Assembly: GCF_958295425.1 (NCBI RefSeq)
Contig: NC_081142.1
Span: 8,661,754-8,725,753, forward strand
Reading direction: 5' to 3'
DNA: 64,000 bases
From: Solea solea
Lineage: Eukaryota > Chordata > Actinopteri > Pleuronectiformes > Soleidae
Shown here one piece after another: positions 27,301 through 40,954 of this stretch. Both the position numbers and the translations under genes were made by a program. The stretch's first letter is position 1. Each line of letters begins with the position of its first letter. The notes beneath the pieces were generated by a model that saw nothing but the letters and a program-made list of their open reading frames with translations, was not told where the DNA came from and made no database searches.

Positions 27301-28878
27301 CCCTTTGTTCCTTAAACTTATAAATGTGTTTTTTGTGAAGTAATTTTGCAATAATCCTTTTTTTGGGGGGACATTTTTCCTCTTTTTAAAGTATTTAAGT
27401 GAATGGTAAATATCAATGTAGTATACAAGCACTGAGTGTAGCCAGGGAAAGCAAATGCACAGTATTTGATAGTTATGTTTTAAGGCCCCCCAAACACTGA
27501 CTTCATGGCCAGAAAACAGTTGGAAATGTGTCTTATGTCCAAGCAGAATGGGGTGGCATAAGAAAATAGAGTTAAGGCACATGCATACTGGCGTGAAGTG
27601 AAAAAGTACACATCATCTATCTGTAAACTTTATATCAGACTGTTTTTTTTTCCAGTGTCGAGACAAATCAGTTAGGTCATTTATCCACACTCTGAAATAG
27701 CAGAAAAACCCATCGGCATCAACTTCTAATGTTTCCTTGTGAAAATATGCAGGATAGCAACAGTAACTATAATTGACAGATTAAACAAATGGAAGGCGGC
27801 CATCAAGTTTGGCCTGATGGTAGGTCCAAGTGATTTAAATGAGAGATGAAAAAAGGGTGACGTGGATCAGTTCAGCTTATTTGTTTCACAGGCAGCTTGA
27901 ATTGCGTTCATTTAACCACAGGTTGCTGCAGCACTGTAAGGTTGTGATGCATACATTATCAGACTGCGTTGCGTGGTAAGGACAGTTTTATACTTAATTC
28001 AGTGTCCCATTGGTCTGGTGCACTAACCAATTTCCTACCCTCTGGTTGACATGCTTTTGACCGATTAGCCAATGAGCCCTGTGATGGACTAAAGGATCAA
28101 AAGATCCAACATGGTTTAAAATAACCTCTACAGGGCTTTCATCAGAACACGTAACACAGGACAGCGATACTTCTTGAATGACAGCTCAGCAACAGTGCTA
28201 GCTGCCGTTAAGTACAGTTAGAGTTAATTGTCCATCAGCACCACTTGTGGTTCTGGTGCATGTAGCAGCATCAAAACAGTTCTTAACATCGGCCCTATAC
28301 TTACTTGCCATATCAAAGAAAACCGGGTGTAATTTTCTTGCTGTGGTCGCCCACCAGTGCTGAAGAAATGCTGAAGGACAAGACACATTGGATGTGGTGG
28401 ACCGGCTGGCTCCCTGACTGATCTTCTGTCTGTCTGACTAACTGGTGGCACTGCTGGATCTCTGCTTGTGAGGTAAGAGGTTGTGAAAATCGGCGGGATT
28501 ACGTCACTTTGCTTGACTTATGCTGCATTCCCATATGCAGTGAAGTCCGCACATATTCCTGAAATTGTCCAGAGGGGCTGTATGTAAAAACACAATAGTC
28601 CACAACAGTTTTGCCAGAGATTTTCTGGAAACTTCCCTAGTCAAGATAATGTCTGAGTGAGTCAATTTAAGAAAGTAGCAGGAAAATGTCAAACAAGTGA
28701 GTGAGTGTTTGGCCCCCTGCAAAGCCGGGTGCAAACCCTTTACCTCACATGCTCTACTTATACTGACCTACATCCAAAATATGTAACTTGAAAAATCTCT
28801 CTCTATTGCCCTAATGGCTAAAAAAATTTTTTACAAGAGAATTCTGAAGATATGAGTTATGAAATCATGCTAGGGCCA
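24336..28878. other. gene-free interval
   Basis: No exon recognised. Four SOX-type ATTGT/ACAAT motifs lie at 24604-24702. Purine-rich DNA spans 26840-27110. Open frames at 26794-27120 read the pyrimidine strand of that tract and are not protein-like. Confidence 0.7.
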
Positions 28879-29290
28879 CATGGCGATGAAGTCAGTCAGT
28901 CAGTCATCATCTACCGCTTTATCCTCTGCTAGAGGGTCGCGGGGGGTGCTGTGCCAATCTCAGCTACATCGGGCGATAGGCGGGGTACACCCTGGACAGT
29001 TCGCCAGTCCATCGCAGGGCCACATAGAGAGACAGACAAACAACCATTCACTCTCACACTCACTCCTATGGTCAATTTAGAGTGTCCAATTTACCTATCC
29101 CCACATTGCATGTTTTTGGACTGTGGGAGGAAGCCGGAGAACCCGGAGAGAACCCACGCACACACGGGGAGAACATGCAAACTCCATGCAGAAAGGCCCT
29201 TGTTCCAACCGGGGCTCGAACCCGGGTCTTCTCGCTGCAAGGCGAGAGTGCTAACCACTACATCACCGTGTGGCCCCATGGCGATGAAGT
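28879..29290 (-). mobile_element. full-length tRNA-derived SINE with 14-bp target-site duplication
   Basis: The element spans 28893-29276 on the minus strand. The 14-bp direct repeat CATGGCGATGAAGT flanks it at 28879-28892 and 29277-29290. Read on the minus strand, the head starts GGGGCCACACGGTGATG, with an A-box-like TAGTGGTTAGC and a B-box-like GGTTCGAGCCC of a tRNA-derived pol III promoter. The body shares CTGCATGGAGTTTGCATG and TGTACCCCGCC with a fish LINE tail. The end is GGATAAAGCGGTAGATGATG plus (ACTG)3. The exact duplication implies a fairly recent insertion. Confidence 0.92.
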
Positions 29291-29350
29291 GACTAACATT
29301 ATTGCCTTGCAGAAAAAAAAGACCCACATTCACCACCTGGTCTGAACAAA

Positions 29351-29460
29351 GGCCTTTTCTGCATGGAGTTTGCATCCTTACCCGCCTTTCGCCTTCTGTC
29401 AGCTGGGATTGGCTCCAGCAATCTGTGACTCTCATGTGCAGGATAAAACAGTAAACAATG
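29351..29460 (+). mobile_element. degenerate, internally deleted copy of a SINE/LINE-tail family
   Basis: TTTCTGCATGGAGTTTGCAT is followed directly by CCCGCCTTTCGCC, GTCAGCTGGGATTGGCTCCAG and TGCAGGATAAAAC. These blocks occur in this order in the fish element related to the SINE at 28893-29276, with the middle lost. Orientation is plus, opposite to its neighbour. Confidence 0.7.
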
Positions 29461-32400
29461 AATTGATTAAATCACACTATAACAATAAATACATTTTACA
29501 TTTACATTTGTGAAACACTTTACATTTGAATCACATTTAAATCACATTTATATCATTGTTCACGTTAATTGGCTTGAAACAATTATGAGTGTAAAGTCTA
29601 TTTCTATTGCGTGATTTAGGCAACAGAGCATTTTGTTGAAGTCCTAAAAGGCTTTTAGTGATGTTTTTACTGCTGCAGTATTTCAGCAAGAACATGATTC
29701 CAAAACCAAGTAATGTAAATAGAAAAAGGTAACAGTAGGTATCATTTGATGGACATTCACAGTATACAATCATAATTCCTGGGACACAGAATTGAAATGC
29801 CATGAAAACAGAGTGCTGTTTGACTTTTTCCCGGACAAGACTTATTTTCTCACTGCCAAAATCACCAAAGTAACAAGAGAACAATGCTGCACAGGAGTTA
29901 GTTTTACCACCATCTCTTCACGACTACCTGACTTTGGCTTCTGTAAGAAGCCAAGATTGGTAGTTTGCTGTAATGTACATGTAGAACCCAACATGATTGT
30001 CTTGAAATAGATGAAAGGGCACGACTGCCTTGAACTACGAGTGGCTTCCATCTTTTTATCATCTTGTGTTCAGTTCACCTCTCCAGGCTACTCAGAGACG
30101 AGGAAGATGGCAGGGCAGACAAAGAGCCTGTACCTCCACCACCTCGCCTTCCCTTTGTAGCGCTCTCTCCATCACTGTTAGTCACACATGATTATGCCCT
30201 GTCGACTGCTGACCAAGTGTTGCTATTTGCCTGTAATAGCATGACAATCAGTGTCAATCTGTGCTGGGTTTCAAATGTTGTTCACACTGTCTGCCCTTTG
30301 AATATGTGTTTTGCATAGTGTTGGCATACACAGATGTTGCCTTGTCCACAGTCTGCTGATACTGCTCATCTATGAGAAAAGAAACTACCTATACACTGTT
30401 AATAATGATCTACATTTTTCCATATAAATAACCACTTGACACAATATTGTAGTCGACATCTAAAGGGCAAACAAGTGACTGTCTACTCTTGGCAAATCAG
30501 TTTCATTGGCAAGCATGTTGTTCCGAATTGTTTTCATGATCAACACCAAAGATTAGACCGAGACAAGGGTCAAGAGTGAAATGACAGATGAAACAAGACA
30601 AAGGGGAGGAGCTCCAGGCAGCAGGGGATCAACGTTCATCTCGTCAAATATCTCGGCTTCACCTCTAATCCGTGAAAATATATGGAGCACGTGAAGTATA
30701 ATTGTGAGGTGGTCTTTGACCATTAAAATCTCTCAAGTTGTCACATGAGGGGCCAGAGAGAGAGCGATGGAGCGGCAATCACGACAAGTTCGCTCCGCTG
30801 ATGATGGGGAGGGAATTAATTCACCCTGGAGAAAAACAAATTAGGCCTCTTCTTAATCCAGCCCAGTCACACAATAGCATATATAAATATTTTATCTTGG
30901 TTGATCCAGGTTAACAAAGGTTTAGTGCATCTCCATTTACAGAAGAGCCACCTCTCCAAACTGTGGCCTCCAATCTCTCAGCTCTTTGCCTGATGAGTGC
31001 CTGCTGTCCTCTCTTTCACCTCCCCGTCTTCCTCCTTTTCGTGTTCCACACCACCTCTCCATCTCCCAGCAATGTCTCTATTGCACATGTATGGTATTTC
31101 GCCTCTTGCGCTCTCTACTTGAACTCCCACTGCCTCTAGTCTGCACTCTTTCTCCATCTCCTCCAGTTGTTCAATACAAAAATCTGAAAAATTCATTGTT
31201 AAGACCAACTTGCATGGCTCCAATGTCTTAATCCCCTCTGACACAGATGTATCTCTTGTTGACAGAGAGTGGGAGGGGTACACCATGAAAAACAGGATTC
31301 AGCTGACACAGTTGAAAATGTCACAGTGATTTATGGACCCGTGTATAAATCAAGTTTGAGGCTGCACTGTATTCTTGAAACAACTTACTTTTCCTAGTTA
31401 AACTGGGTACCGATCCCGTTGGATGTTTTGAATTGCAATAAATTTGCCCTGGCAAAAGTATTGGGTTTGTTATTTCAGCTTCCCTTTTCACTGGCTTTCC
31501 ACTTGAACAATAAAAAAATACGAGTGTGTTACACTATAATATAGGAAAGAGAATCATTTTGTAAAATAGATTTTCACTGGATTGGACCTTGCTGAGTTTG
31601 CTGCTTGTAAAGAAATATCTTAACTTATAGGTCCACTGGATGTGTCCTGCAGCTCACAGTGGGATAGGTACAGTATTTATCACATTAATAAAGCAAACTG
31701 CTGTGTTTATCTCTTCAAATGCATGTTGTGAAATACCAGCAGAGAAAGTGATTGATTCATTGACAGATGGATGGATGTTTGACAGGGTTTGTGGAGGTGA
31801 AAGTTTAACTGCTTTTTATAGTCAGCTTCAATTTCTATGACCAGTGCTGTGTGTGTGTGTATGTTCTTATACTCACATGACTGAGTATTACAATTTCATG
31901 TGATTTGACGAGCTGCTGAGGAGCTTTACTTTTGCTTAGTCATAATTGTGAACACGATGATTATATAATATTGTGACAGAAAACTAGGCCAAGCTTAGAA
32001 TGTATAGCATAGTTAAATACACTAAAATATAACACATGCTGTTAAATTATATTTACCCATTAGCACATCAAAAAACACCTTATAATAATGCTTTCACTTA
32101 AAAAAATTAAAAAATTAAGAGAATCAACCAAACTGAAACAGAAAAAATATAACAACTCCATTGTTGTGTGTCCAAAAGGAACCTTATCTCTTCTTTATGT
32201 TATGCCTTTAAACCTAAAAGTCAAACAATCACTTTGAAGCTTTCACATTAGTTAGTCTTCCATATTAATATAAACTATTCAATCAAATCAATTACTATCA
32301 CAAGAAAAGAAAATATTTAAATTGTCCTGATAATACTTTAGACTGAGTTTTGCGTAGTCATTTTTTTGACATTAGTTTTATTTGACATTCATTGACATTA

Positions 32401-32468
32401 GTGATATTGACTAATGTGAAATATGTCAATGCTTTATCCAACACTGGCTCTTGTTGTGCTGATGTCAT

Positions 32469-32486
32469 GTTGTTGTTGTTGTTGTT
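32469..32486. repeat. (TTG)6 microsatellite
   Basis: Six perfect units. Confidence 0.9.
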
Positions 32487-33053
32487 CTCAACAAAGTGAG
32501 ACAATTAGAGCCACATAAAGCCAGTAATGACTGTGGTGCAGAGCGATCGCACAAGAGCAGGGCAACACCCGATGTGAGAAAGAGCACGTGCCCCTGCTTT
32601 GCGTCCCGCCTTGCAGCAATGAAGCTTATGATCTAATGAGAGGGATGTAAGGGATTTATAGTGGTGGAGGATTCCTGCGTGTCCACAGGCCCTTGGCTCC
32701 GCCAACTAGAAACGTCTGTAATAATTGGTGAGCCGCCTCCACATTAACATGAACCAAAGGGAGAGAAAAAAAACCCGGAATCTTCCCCTGACTGCTTTCC
32801 CACGACTACCATAATAAAAACAGGTAGCCAGCACGGATGCTAAAACAGTGAGAAAATGACTCTGAGAGTGGTTATGAAGAGATTATGAAGAGTTTTCTCA
32901 CCACTTTCTTCAATATAAAACATAGTTTGATAAGAATCGACCCAATTTGAACTGAATTGATCTGCCACCATTTGGATTAAAAAAGCCAACATCTTGTTTT
33001 GATTTTGGGGTATTGAATTTTTTTTAATGATGATATACTATTGTGATCAATAA

Positions 33054-33074
33054 TGTGTGTGTGTGTGTGTGTGT
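33054..33074. repeat. (GT)n microsatellite
   Basis: About 10 GT units. Confidence 0.9.
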
Positions 33075-33433
33075 ATTAAAATGTCTGTAGTTTGTTTTTA
33101 TGGTCAAAAATGTCATAGTTTCTGCAGAATGAGTCTACTGCTCCTCTTAGTCTGCCTGGCAGTTTCGGAAGTAAACCACACCCCCAGAATACAGACTGTC
33201 TTGTGATTGGCCAGCTCCCGAGAGTATTCCCACTCTCTTGTGATTTTTATGTGTTTGAAAAATGTAATTAGGAAAAAATAAGAAATAAGTAGGGTCTATT
33301 TTTTTGTGTGTGTTTTTACTGAATAGATTAATTGCATTAATTAATGTTGTTGAATATTGTGTGTGAGCAAGTGAAGGTCACACACCAACCCCCTTTGGCC
33401 ACTTTCTCCTCATTTATATTTCTGCCAATAGGC

Positions 33434-33500
33434 CTTTGAATTTAGCCACAATTCACGACTTTGGTTTGCTGTAATTCCTCTTTGATCTTTGATCTTTGAT
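33434..33500 (+). promoter_or_regulatory. TCF/LEF site cluster: three tandem CTTTGAT plus one CTTTGAA
   Basis: CTTTGAT repeats three times with a 7-bp period at 33480-33486, 33487-33493 and 33494-33500. A further CTTTGAA lies at 33434-33440. All fit the TCF/LEF consensus CTTTGWW, and the tandem CTTTGATC resembles the site multimerised in Wnt reporter constructs. It lies ~27 kb beyond the stop of trabd2b, a Wnt inhibitor. It may equally be a short chance microsatellite. Confidence 0.45.
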
Positions 33501-34020
33501 TTCCTCAGACTGGGCTACTTAAGAGCTGTCACGTTGTCCTCTGCTCTGTTGATCAATAGGCCTAGCCTGCTAATTTATTGTTAATATGTCCATTGATCTG
33601 GAGTCCTGTGGGGCCAGATAGAGAAGCCTAGGTCAACTAATCCTTAAGTATAATCACATGAAAACGAGGGAACTAATTATCTTGTGTCCTACTACAAAAG
33701 TATAAATATGCAATTGGAGTAGCTTATACCTAATGTGATATGATAAGTAATTTAATGGCAAATAAAATATGATATTATACATTATTTGTCATACTTTTGT
33801 GTCAATATCAATGTTGGATAACCCAGATAAACCTCATCTGATTTAATGAATCATTTTAACATGAAAACAAAAAACCATGAGCACTTATTGAGTTAACAAG
33901 TTGCCCCTCCCAGCTCACCGCTCACAGGCTGAGGAGAATTTCAGGACAAAAGAAACATTTAGCGTGCGCTTGTTTATTCCTGTGCTCACTCTGTATTTAT
34001 TCACTCCTGTCACTCATCTT

Positions 34021-34024
<4 letters not shown>

Positions 34025-34052
<28 letters not shown>
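34025..34052. repeat. (CT)n microsatellite
   Basis: About 14 CT units. Confidence 0.9.
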
Positions 34053-34227
34053 CACCTCGCTCTCCCCTGCGGCTTTCTCTCACACACAGGCAGTGTGATG
34101 GCGCTGCAGCCGAGAGAAAGATCTGGGCGACCATCTGAAACCAATTATGGCGGCGTTGCAGCCACCCAGAAACTCAGTGACGGATGGGGATCTTGTATTT
34201 ATAGCTGGGATAATTGGCAACACTCAC

Positions 34228-34248
34228 AACACACACACACACACACAC
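34228..34248. repeat. (AC)n microsatellite
   Basis: About 10 AC units, 200 bp downstream of the (CT)n tract at 34025. Confidence 0.9.
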
Positions 34249-34916
34249 TTGCACGACACAAGGAATCACAAAGAAATAGACACATTTAAGTCTACATTCA
34301 TAAGACACAGTTTGTGTTTACACTTTGGGATAGACATCACACACACGCAAGCAAAGGCCTCACAGGCTGCAGAATAGGTGCACACCCTGTCAATGCTTGT
34401 CTCGCTGGCAGCCAAAGTGACACAGGCTGCATATGAATCAAAGGCCTTTGTCATGGGAAGACAAATAAGGCTCAGGGATGGCCATAGAGGCATGTTTGTG
34501 TTTTCCACGGTCTAATCAGAGCTGATGTTTACAGCCCATTTTGCAGTCTGGACAGAGGTTGTACATCTCAGCTATCTGTCTCGGGCTGTCAGCGCGTCAA
34601 ACCTGAATGTGAAAACATATACAAAACACATCTGCCTCTTGTTAGGTGCCATAAATGGCTGCCATGTGGTCTGCTGATAAATAGGCCAGTCTATTTATTG
34701 GAGCACAACAAATTGGCTACAAACACTGACAAGGAATTGAAGAACCATAAATATTGCAACGTGATGAAATCTTTAAACATTCTGCAGGTATTTTACGAGG
34801 GTCCTTTGCCTTTTTATGTAGTTGGAGGTATTTTGGCTTTCTTCTTTCACGTACCGCCTTGTTTAATAGGTGGGGGGGACAATGGCACACTCTCACACTG
34901 AGCATGTCCAGGGCTG

Positions 34917-34943
34917 AGTGTGTGTGTGTGTGTGTGTGTGTGT
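34917..34943. repeat. (GT)n microsatellite
   Basis: About 13 GT units. Confidence 0.9.
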
Positions 34944-35195
34944 TGAAGGCTTGGCTGCACTAAAGCTGAGCAGATCCGCCACTTGAGAACGATAAAGAGC
35001 CATGTTACACCCAAACTCTCAGAGAGACGTAACCAGAAATTCCTGAATGAATCGGCAACAGACAAGCCTTAAACCCCGTGTAATTACATATTTGGAGTTT
35101 ATCGGGCTTTATGCGAAAATGCACAAGTTTCCCTTCCCTGGTGGTCCTTAAACACATCCATATGTCCAGCCTGTTTCCATTTCTGCTCCTCCCTC

Positions 35196-35248
35196 TGCTC
35201 TCTCTCTCTCTTACTCTTTCTCTCTCTTTCTCTCTCTCTCTCTCCCCC
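35196..35248. repeat. (CT)n polypyrimidine tract
   Basis: About 50 nt of interrupted CT repeat. The long minus-strand frame across it (35005-35496) is mostly repeat-derived Glu/Arg. Confidence 0.9.
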
Positions 35249-36293
35249 TCCATCACCATTTTTCCCTCCATGAAAAATGGCTGCGGTGTACAGATGGATG
35301 ATATGACCCATTGGAGTGGTGTTTTTCTATTGTTAAGTTGTTGTTGACTCTCTAGACTCACAGTGTGACAGATCCAGTTTGGTGCTTCAAAGTGGGCTGA
35401 GGCCATCAGCACCGGCCTAGAGCTCTTGGTGGAACTGTGTGCAAACAGAGGAAGCCGCAGCCTGTCCACATTGCACTGACTGGAACACATACACAAATCT
35501 AGGGAGGCCTTCTATCGTGTGTGGGCCAGTTTTTTTTCATTCCTGTTTCTCTCCGTCTGCTGCCTCTCTCTCACCCCTTCCCTCTCTCTCGCTCTCTCTC
35601 ACTGTTTCTCCCTGCTTGAGAAAACCGATCTGTTTTAAAACACGTGCTAAATATTACCATATTTACATTTTCCTGTTTCAAGAAAACAGCAAGGATGGGG
35701 GTGTGGTGTGGATTTTTCTTCTCTTTTTTTTCCCAGTGGAAAGGTCTTGGTCCGGGGTTAGACTCTGTTTGAAACTTTAAACCTTTTTCATGGTTATTTG
35801 TTTTATGATTCTGCAGGGCACCGTGTTTACACTAAGAGTATAACATCTGGATTAGATAATTTGTCGGGAATTAACCGATCTTAAATGCCTATTGACTTCA
35901 TCTGATTAAGTTGTTTGGCGTTCATTATTTTTTCAGCCTGGTCACTTATTCAGTTGTAGATAATAGGAGTAGAATAATGTACAGCATTAGCACCAGCGGC
36001 AGAAGCAAGCTACCCATTCACTGTCATATCTCTCTAGTCACAGCTTTTACATAATGGCTTACGTCCAATAAAAACTCATGGATAATGGTTGACTCTCCAG
36101 TGACACATGACGCTGCTGGACATGTTAGCAACGTCTGCCAAGAGGACACATGAATGGATGACATCCTCAGCACTATTTGATGCATCACATATGGTCACAG
36201 AAGGAAATAACAGGAACACTTTATACACTCAGGATTCATGATATTATAATTCTCTCAGTTTCTCTTATCTCCCTTTTTCTACCTTCCCCTCGT

Positions 36294-36294
36294 G

Positions 36295-36328
<34 letters not shown>
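36294..36328. repeat. (CT)n(CA)n compound microsatellite
   Basis: A CT tract changes to a CA tract without a gap. Confidence 0.9.
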
Positions 36329-39300
36329 TTTGTCACTGTCTTTCTTGTATATTTTATTAGCCGCAACCAGCAGCTATAGAGCACTTCACCCTGTCACACA
36401 GTTCGGGAAGTGCTTGTTCCAAATAGTTTAACACACTTGACAGAGCCAGCGGGACGGTGTGAGCCTAATAGTTCTGTCACCTTAAATGTTTTGTTTAGGT
36501 CTTAAAACATAACACCACTGCTCTGTTATCCAAGTGAGTCCATACAGAACCAAACTGCTTTCATGTTGTCACGTGAGTTGTGATGTGGTGATCAATACTG
36601 TGAGAGAATATATCTCTGATCCATTACATCCTTCTCTGATTGCTCTTATTACAGCTTTATAAATACTTTAAAAAGTTCCGACATGTCTGGGCTCTTATAT
36701 CTGTCTGGTCTCCATGCTACTGACTTTATCTGAAGCATAAATGTCCACCCTGGCCTCTATCAGGCTTCATCTCTATTGCTAAAAATCCATTACAAAGCAG
36801 CCTGCTGTCTCCTGGGTGATCTACCCTGTCCCCTCTAATCTGGCCGAGCTGCTGTGATTCCATCACTCCTGTCGAGCTACACGGGAAGATTAGTCTGCTC
36901 CGCGTACAACAGATGTGTCCAACACTTGATTTGTGTGTGTTTTATTGACTCTGGCCATCTGTTAATACAGTTGCTGGTTCCTCCTCTTGTGTTTGTTGAT
37001 GCACACAGACAGGGGAGCCGAGTGCCAGAGGAAACATTCAGCAAAGAGGGAGATGGGAGATCAGGAAAGGAAGAGAGTGGAATTGAAGGTATAGGAGGAG
37101 GAGGAGGGCGATATTTTATACATTTGAGTTGTATTTGTGCGTAAAGAACAGAGCTTTGCTTCAGTCGGAGCATGAGTTAAGGGTAGCGCACAGGCGGCGT
37201 TGCTTGATGAATGAGTCTCACATGCTGAATGCTTTCACCAAACAGTATAAATTTCTTTACTAGGAGGAAAGTGAAAGATTAGCTATCTGGAATTCTTAAT
37301 GGTTCCATTCCTCACATTCCCTCTCAACACTAAGGTGCATATGGAGCAGTTGCTGTCAGCATTCCGTGGATTGTCCATGTGTGTATATGTGCGCATACTT
37401 GTGTGCTTGTCTGTATGCTTATGTGCATTGCAGGGATTTCTGACCACGCATAAAGGGATGATAGCGTGGAACAGTTGGAGTCACTTGTGTCAAGTTGTTG
37501 CCCTGTGTCTTCTTGGACCGTCATTTGTCATTTGTCTTCCTCCTTTCTGTGTCACTCACCCACTCCTCACAGTCCTCACTCCCATGGTGTCTTTTTCTCT
37601 CTCCCGCTGTCTCACATAACAGTTGCACAAATGCCTTGGAAGCCGCAGAGCTTATGAAAACTTACGCCTCACATTAATTATGCCCTGTCCTGCTTAAATG
37701 CCTAAAAGGTGAGGCAGATTACATCTTAAAGCTTAACCTACTGACTCGGCAAAAAAAAATTGCACTCTTAAGTTTTGACAGTCTCAGACAACTTTCTTAA
37801 TCTGATCTATTTCATCTGCTCTTTTCTCGCAGGCTGCCTATTCCCCTTCATTCCTCCCAGTCGTCAGCTGTGAAGCTTCCCTCTGAATGGAAAATTAAAA
37901 GCCGTGTGGGTTTTTTTTTCTTTTTTTCCTGCCCTGCTCTTTACTGCAGCACTGATGTTTCTTCTCGCCACCCTCTCTGCCGTGTCATGATGATGTGATT
38001 TCTTGACACAGCCAGTTAAAACCCCAGAACTCCATCTGAACCTGCGGAAAAGACGGTGGCGTCCGGCCTGGGTAAACATATTGCGAGGGGAAGCCAGGGA
38101 CACAGCCTGTTGGTCCTAAATGTGGAGGGGGAAAAAAGGTCCAATAACTGGTCCTTTAGGGAATGAGCGGGGCCAAGGCTAATGCTTACCCATGCTCACA
38201 GGGAGCAGGCCATGGGGTTGGATCACAGCTGCTCTTGGGGACGTATAGGTAACAGACGGGACTTAAACTTGGGTCTCATGAACAGGACGTCATTTTCTAG
38301 AGGGCAGTATCCCCTCTGTAAAGCAGGAACAGCACTTCATTTCTAGTCAACCTAATAGTTTTTGTAAATAAAACTTGAAAATAACCATAAAACCCCTGCA
38401 ATAACTCACACACGGCCCAAAATGAAGTGCACAATGACATTAAATGAATTGCAGTTTTAAATTACATGTTAAACTGAGCAAAGTGAAAGCAAATTGACCT
38501 CAACTCTACAACGACATTTAATCTTTGCGCGGCCATGTACTGTTACTCACTGTACGTATTTGTTCCTCGTCCTGTACATTCACCCACCCCCCCCCGAAGA
38601 GGACATCGATATCGCCTTCTGTGCTTTTTACCTCACTGACTTTCTGTTCCCCCTTCAACTTTGACCATTGAAGGTTTAAGCACAGTCCAAACGAGCAGCA
38701 GGGGTTTGTGGGAGAAAACACACACACAGAGAACACTGTATTATTAACAGAGGCAGAGGTGTTAACAGTAGTTGTGTCTATGCGAGAGTACATCTCTGCC
38801 AGACTTGGGTCAAATATTCAGAAATATTGTTATTGCACATTTTATCCTGTATGAAGTGCCAGGTGGGTTGGACTGGGTGAGAATAGCTCAGATGGTGTCA
38901 GCAAGGTCCTTTCAGAGTCTTTGGCTTCGTCCATTCCAATGATTCACATCCAGATGAGGATTTCTGCTCCACCAGATGTAATCTACGTACATCGATACTA
39001 ACACAACTAAACTACACGGGTGCCAGTGCAAACAGGAAGCCAATTTTCTCCCTTTTTTTTCCCGCTTAGTTACAGAAAAGTCTTCTAACGAGAAAAATCA
39101 ACAGTTAGAGTTGAAAGTGTCATAATAATATAATGCTGTGTTTTATTTCTTTTTATGGCAAACACATTGCATTTTGAGTCCAACTGGTTCATGACTCACA
39201 GCACAAGGCACCATAGGGAAGAGGTGCAGGTTTTATTTTATTTTCACCACGCTGGTGTGATGGTATGTTAATTATACTGAAGTCATCCACTCTCGCCACA

Positions 39301-40299
39301 GCAGCCAACCTTTTTTTTTTTTTTGTACTTTGTTTGAGGAAATTAAAAACCCTTTTGAACTTGTTCAGGTTCAGCCCCATGGCCACTTGCTCCACGTCCC
39401 GACCCAGTGCTACCTCACATCCTCCGGGAAGCAGCTAATGCTTTAATTGGCACTTAATTAGTGTTGTAGGGAAAGGGGGGCTCGCAGGGCGATGGGGGCT
39501 TTGGGGGTTTGGGGGCACAGGTGAGAGTAGAGAGGATTGGCCCAAGGTGCTTCCTGTGTCACATCACCAGTGGAGGTACCCATCAAGCCCTTTGAACTGG
39601 GGCACAAACACTGGAAACACTTTCATCGGGCCAATGTGTCATCACAGCAGGGTCCCATGTATATGTATGGGACTGTCTGAAAATATACAAAGTCCAATTT
39701 GCCCGGGACAGGCCAACCTCAGGATAATGAATCACATGTGATGTGTATCTGATATACAGCCTGAGTCATCACCAGATGTTTCAACAGGATTACTTCCAGT
39801 TCTGGAGAAGAGCGGCATGACTTAGAAAGGGAAACCAACAACTCTCCATCAAGGCAGAGAAGTCAACAGAGATTGGTTTTTTTGTTTTTTTTGTCACACT
39901 GAGCAAAACAGGAGTTTATAAAAATTCTGCATAGTTTGGAGTACCTTTGGAAGGCAGACAAAAGTGTTTCTCCTGTCTGTAATTGGGGGTATGCCACATG
40001 CCAAATGAGGAGAGTTTTGAGGTCAAGTGCAGAAGAGGAAGTAACTTGGGCACCAGACCTTCAGATAAAAGCTTACAGGTGGAACTAAGTACAGTGTTAC
40101 ATGTGTAAGCAAGCTGTGCTGTTTGTTTGTTCTAGTGTCTGTTTGTACGTCGAAAACACAGCTCCCAGTACATAGTGTGTTTGCTCAGTTGAAGCATAGC
40201 ATGTACTCTGGATTATATTCCCTGTCTCCTGCACTTGGCAACAACTTGTATGAACCTTTTGTGAATCTGTGAACTTGACCCAGACACATTCACTCAAAA

Positions 40300-40324
40300 A
40301 ACACACACACACACACACACACAC
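40300..40324. repeat. (AC)n microsatellite
   Basis: About 12 AC units after an A run. Confidence 0.9.
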
Positions 40325-40953
40325 GCAATGGAACGCTGCCACCGCCTTCTCACGTATGCTTATTGTATCTCATCTAATACACATTTCTTATACCATAATG
40401 ATATTTTTTGGGGGGGAGAAATGTGGGCGGTTGTGGGCTTCATCCGTGTGTGGGTTCCTGCGTTTGCCCCTGTATGTTTGCACCCATGTGTGTGCGTGCA
40501 CCATCAGAGAAGGAAGCCCAGCAGGCACTGTTGTTGTAGGTGAGGGTGAGGAGCCCCCTGATGGGCAGCTGTGGCAGAGAGGCCAGCTTTGATCAAAGGC
40601 CCAAGAACAGGAGGAGGGAGGGGAGAGCAGCAGGCCGCCCATGCAGGAGAGAGGAGAAGCGAAGCAGAGCTGGAGAATAGGGGACATGGGGAAGATGGTG
40701 GAACTCTCCAACAACCAAAGACAAAAACACCTGCTTCTCTGCTACACAACCGTCTTCTTGTAAAACGATACACTGATATATTTTGTGACATAAAAGTAAT
40801 GCAAAAGACTGCTGAAAGTGAAATGACTTCCTGAATTAAGTCCCCCTTTTTTAACATTTGGAGAACTGGTGCCAAATCTAATATCGTTTCTTGTGTGATA
40901 GAAAAAAATGAAAGAGAGAGGGAGAGATGGAGAGAGGGAGAGACGAAGAGAGA

Positions 40954-40954
40954 T

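Larger units (their letters stand above)
29461..33433. other. gene-free interval
   Basis: No coding exon recognised. It holds the (TTG)6 and (GT)n tracts listed separately and AT-rich unique sequence. The 115-codon minus frame at 29537-29884 has no family features. Confidence 0.7.

Noticed and set aside
29221..29276. tRNA-like A and B boxes
   Set aside because: They belong to the SINE head at 28893-29276 with flanking target duplications, not to a functional tRNA gene.
35005..35496. 163-codon minus-strand frame
   Set aside because: The central Glu/Arg stretch is a (CT)n microsatellite read on the other strand; nothing else resembles a protein.
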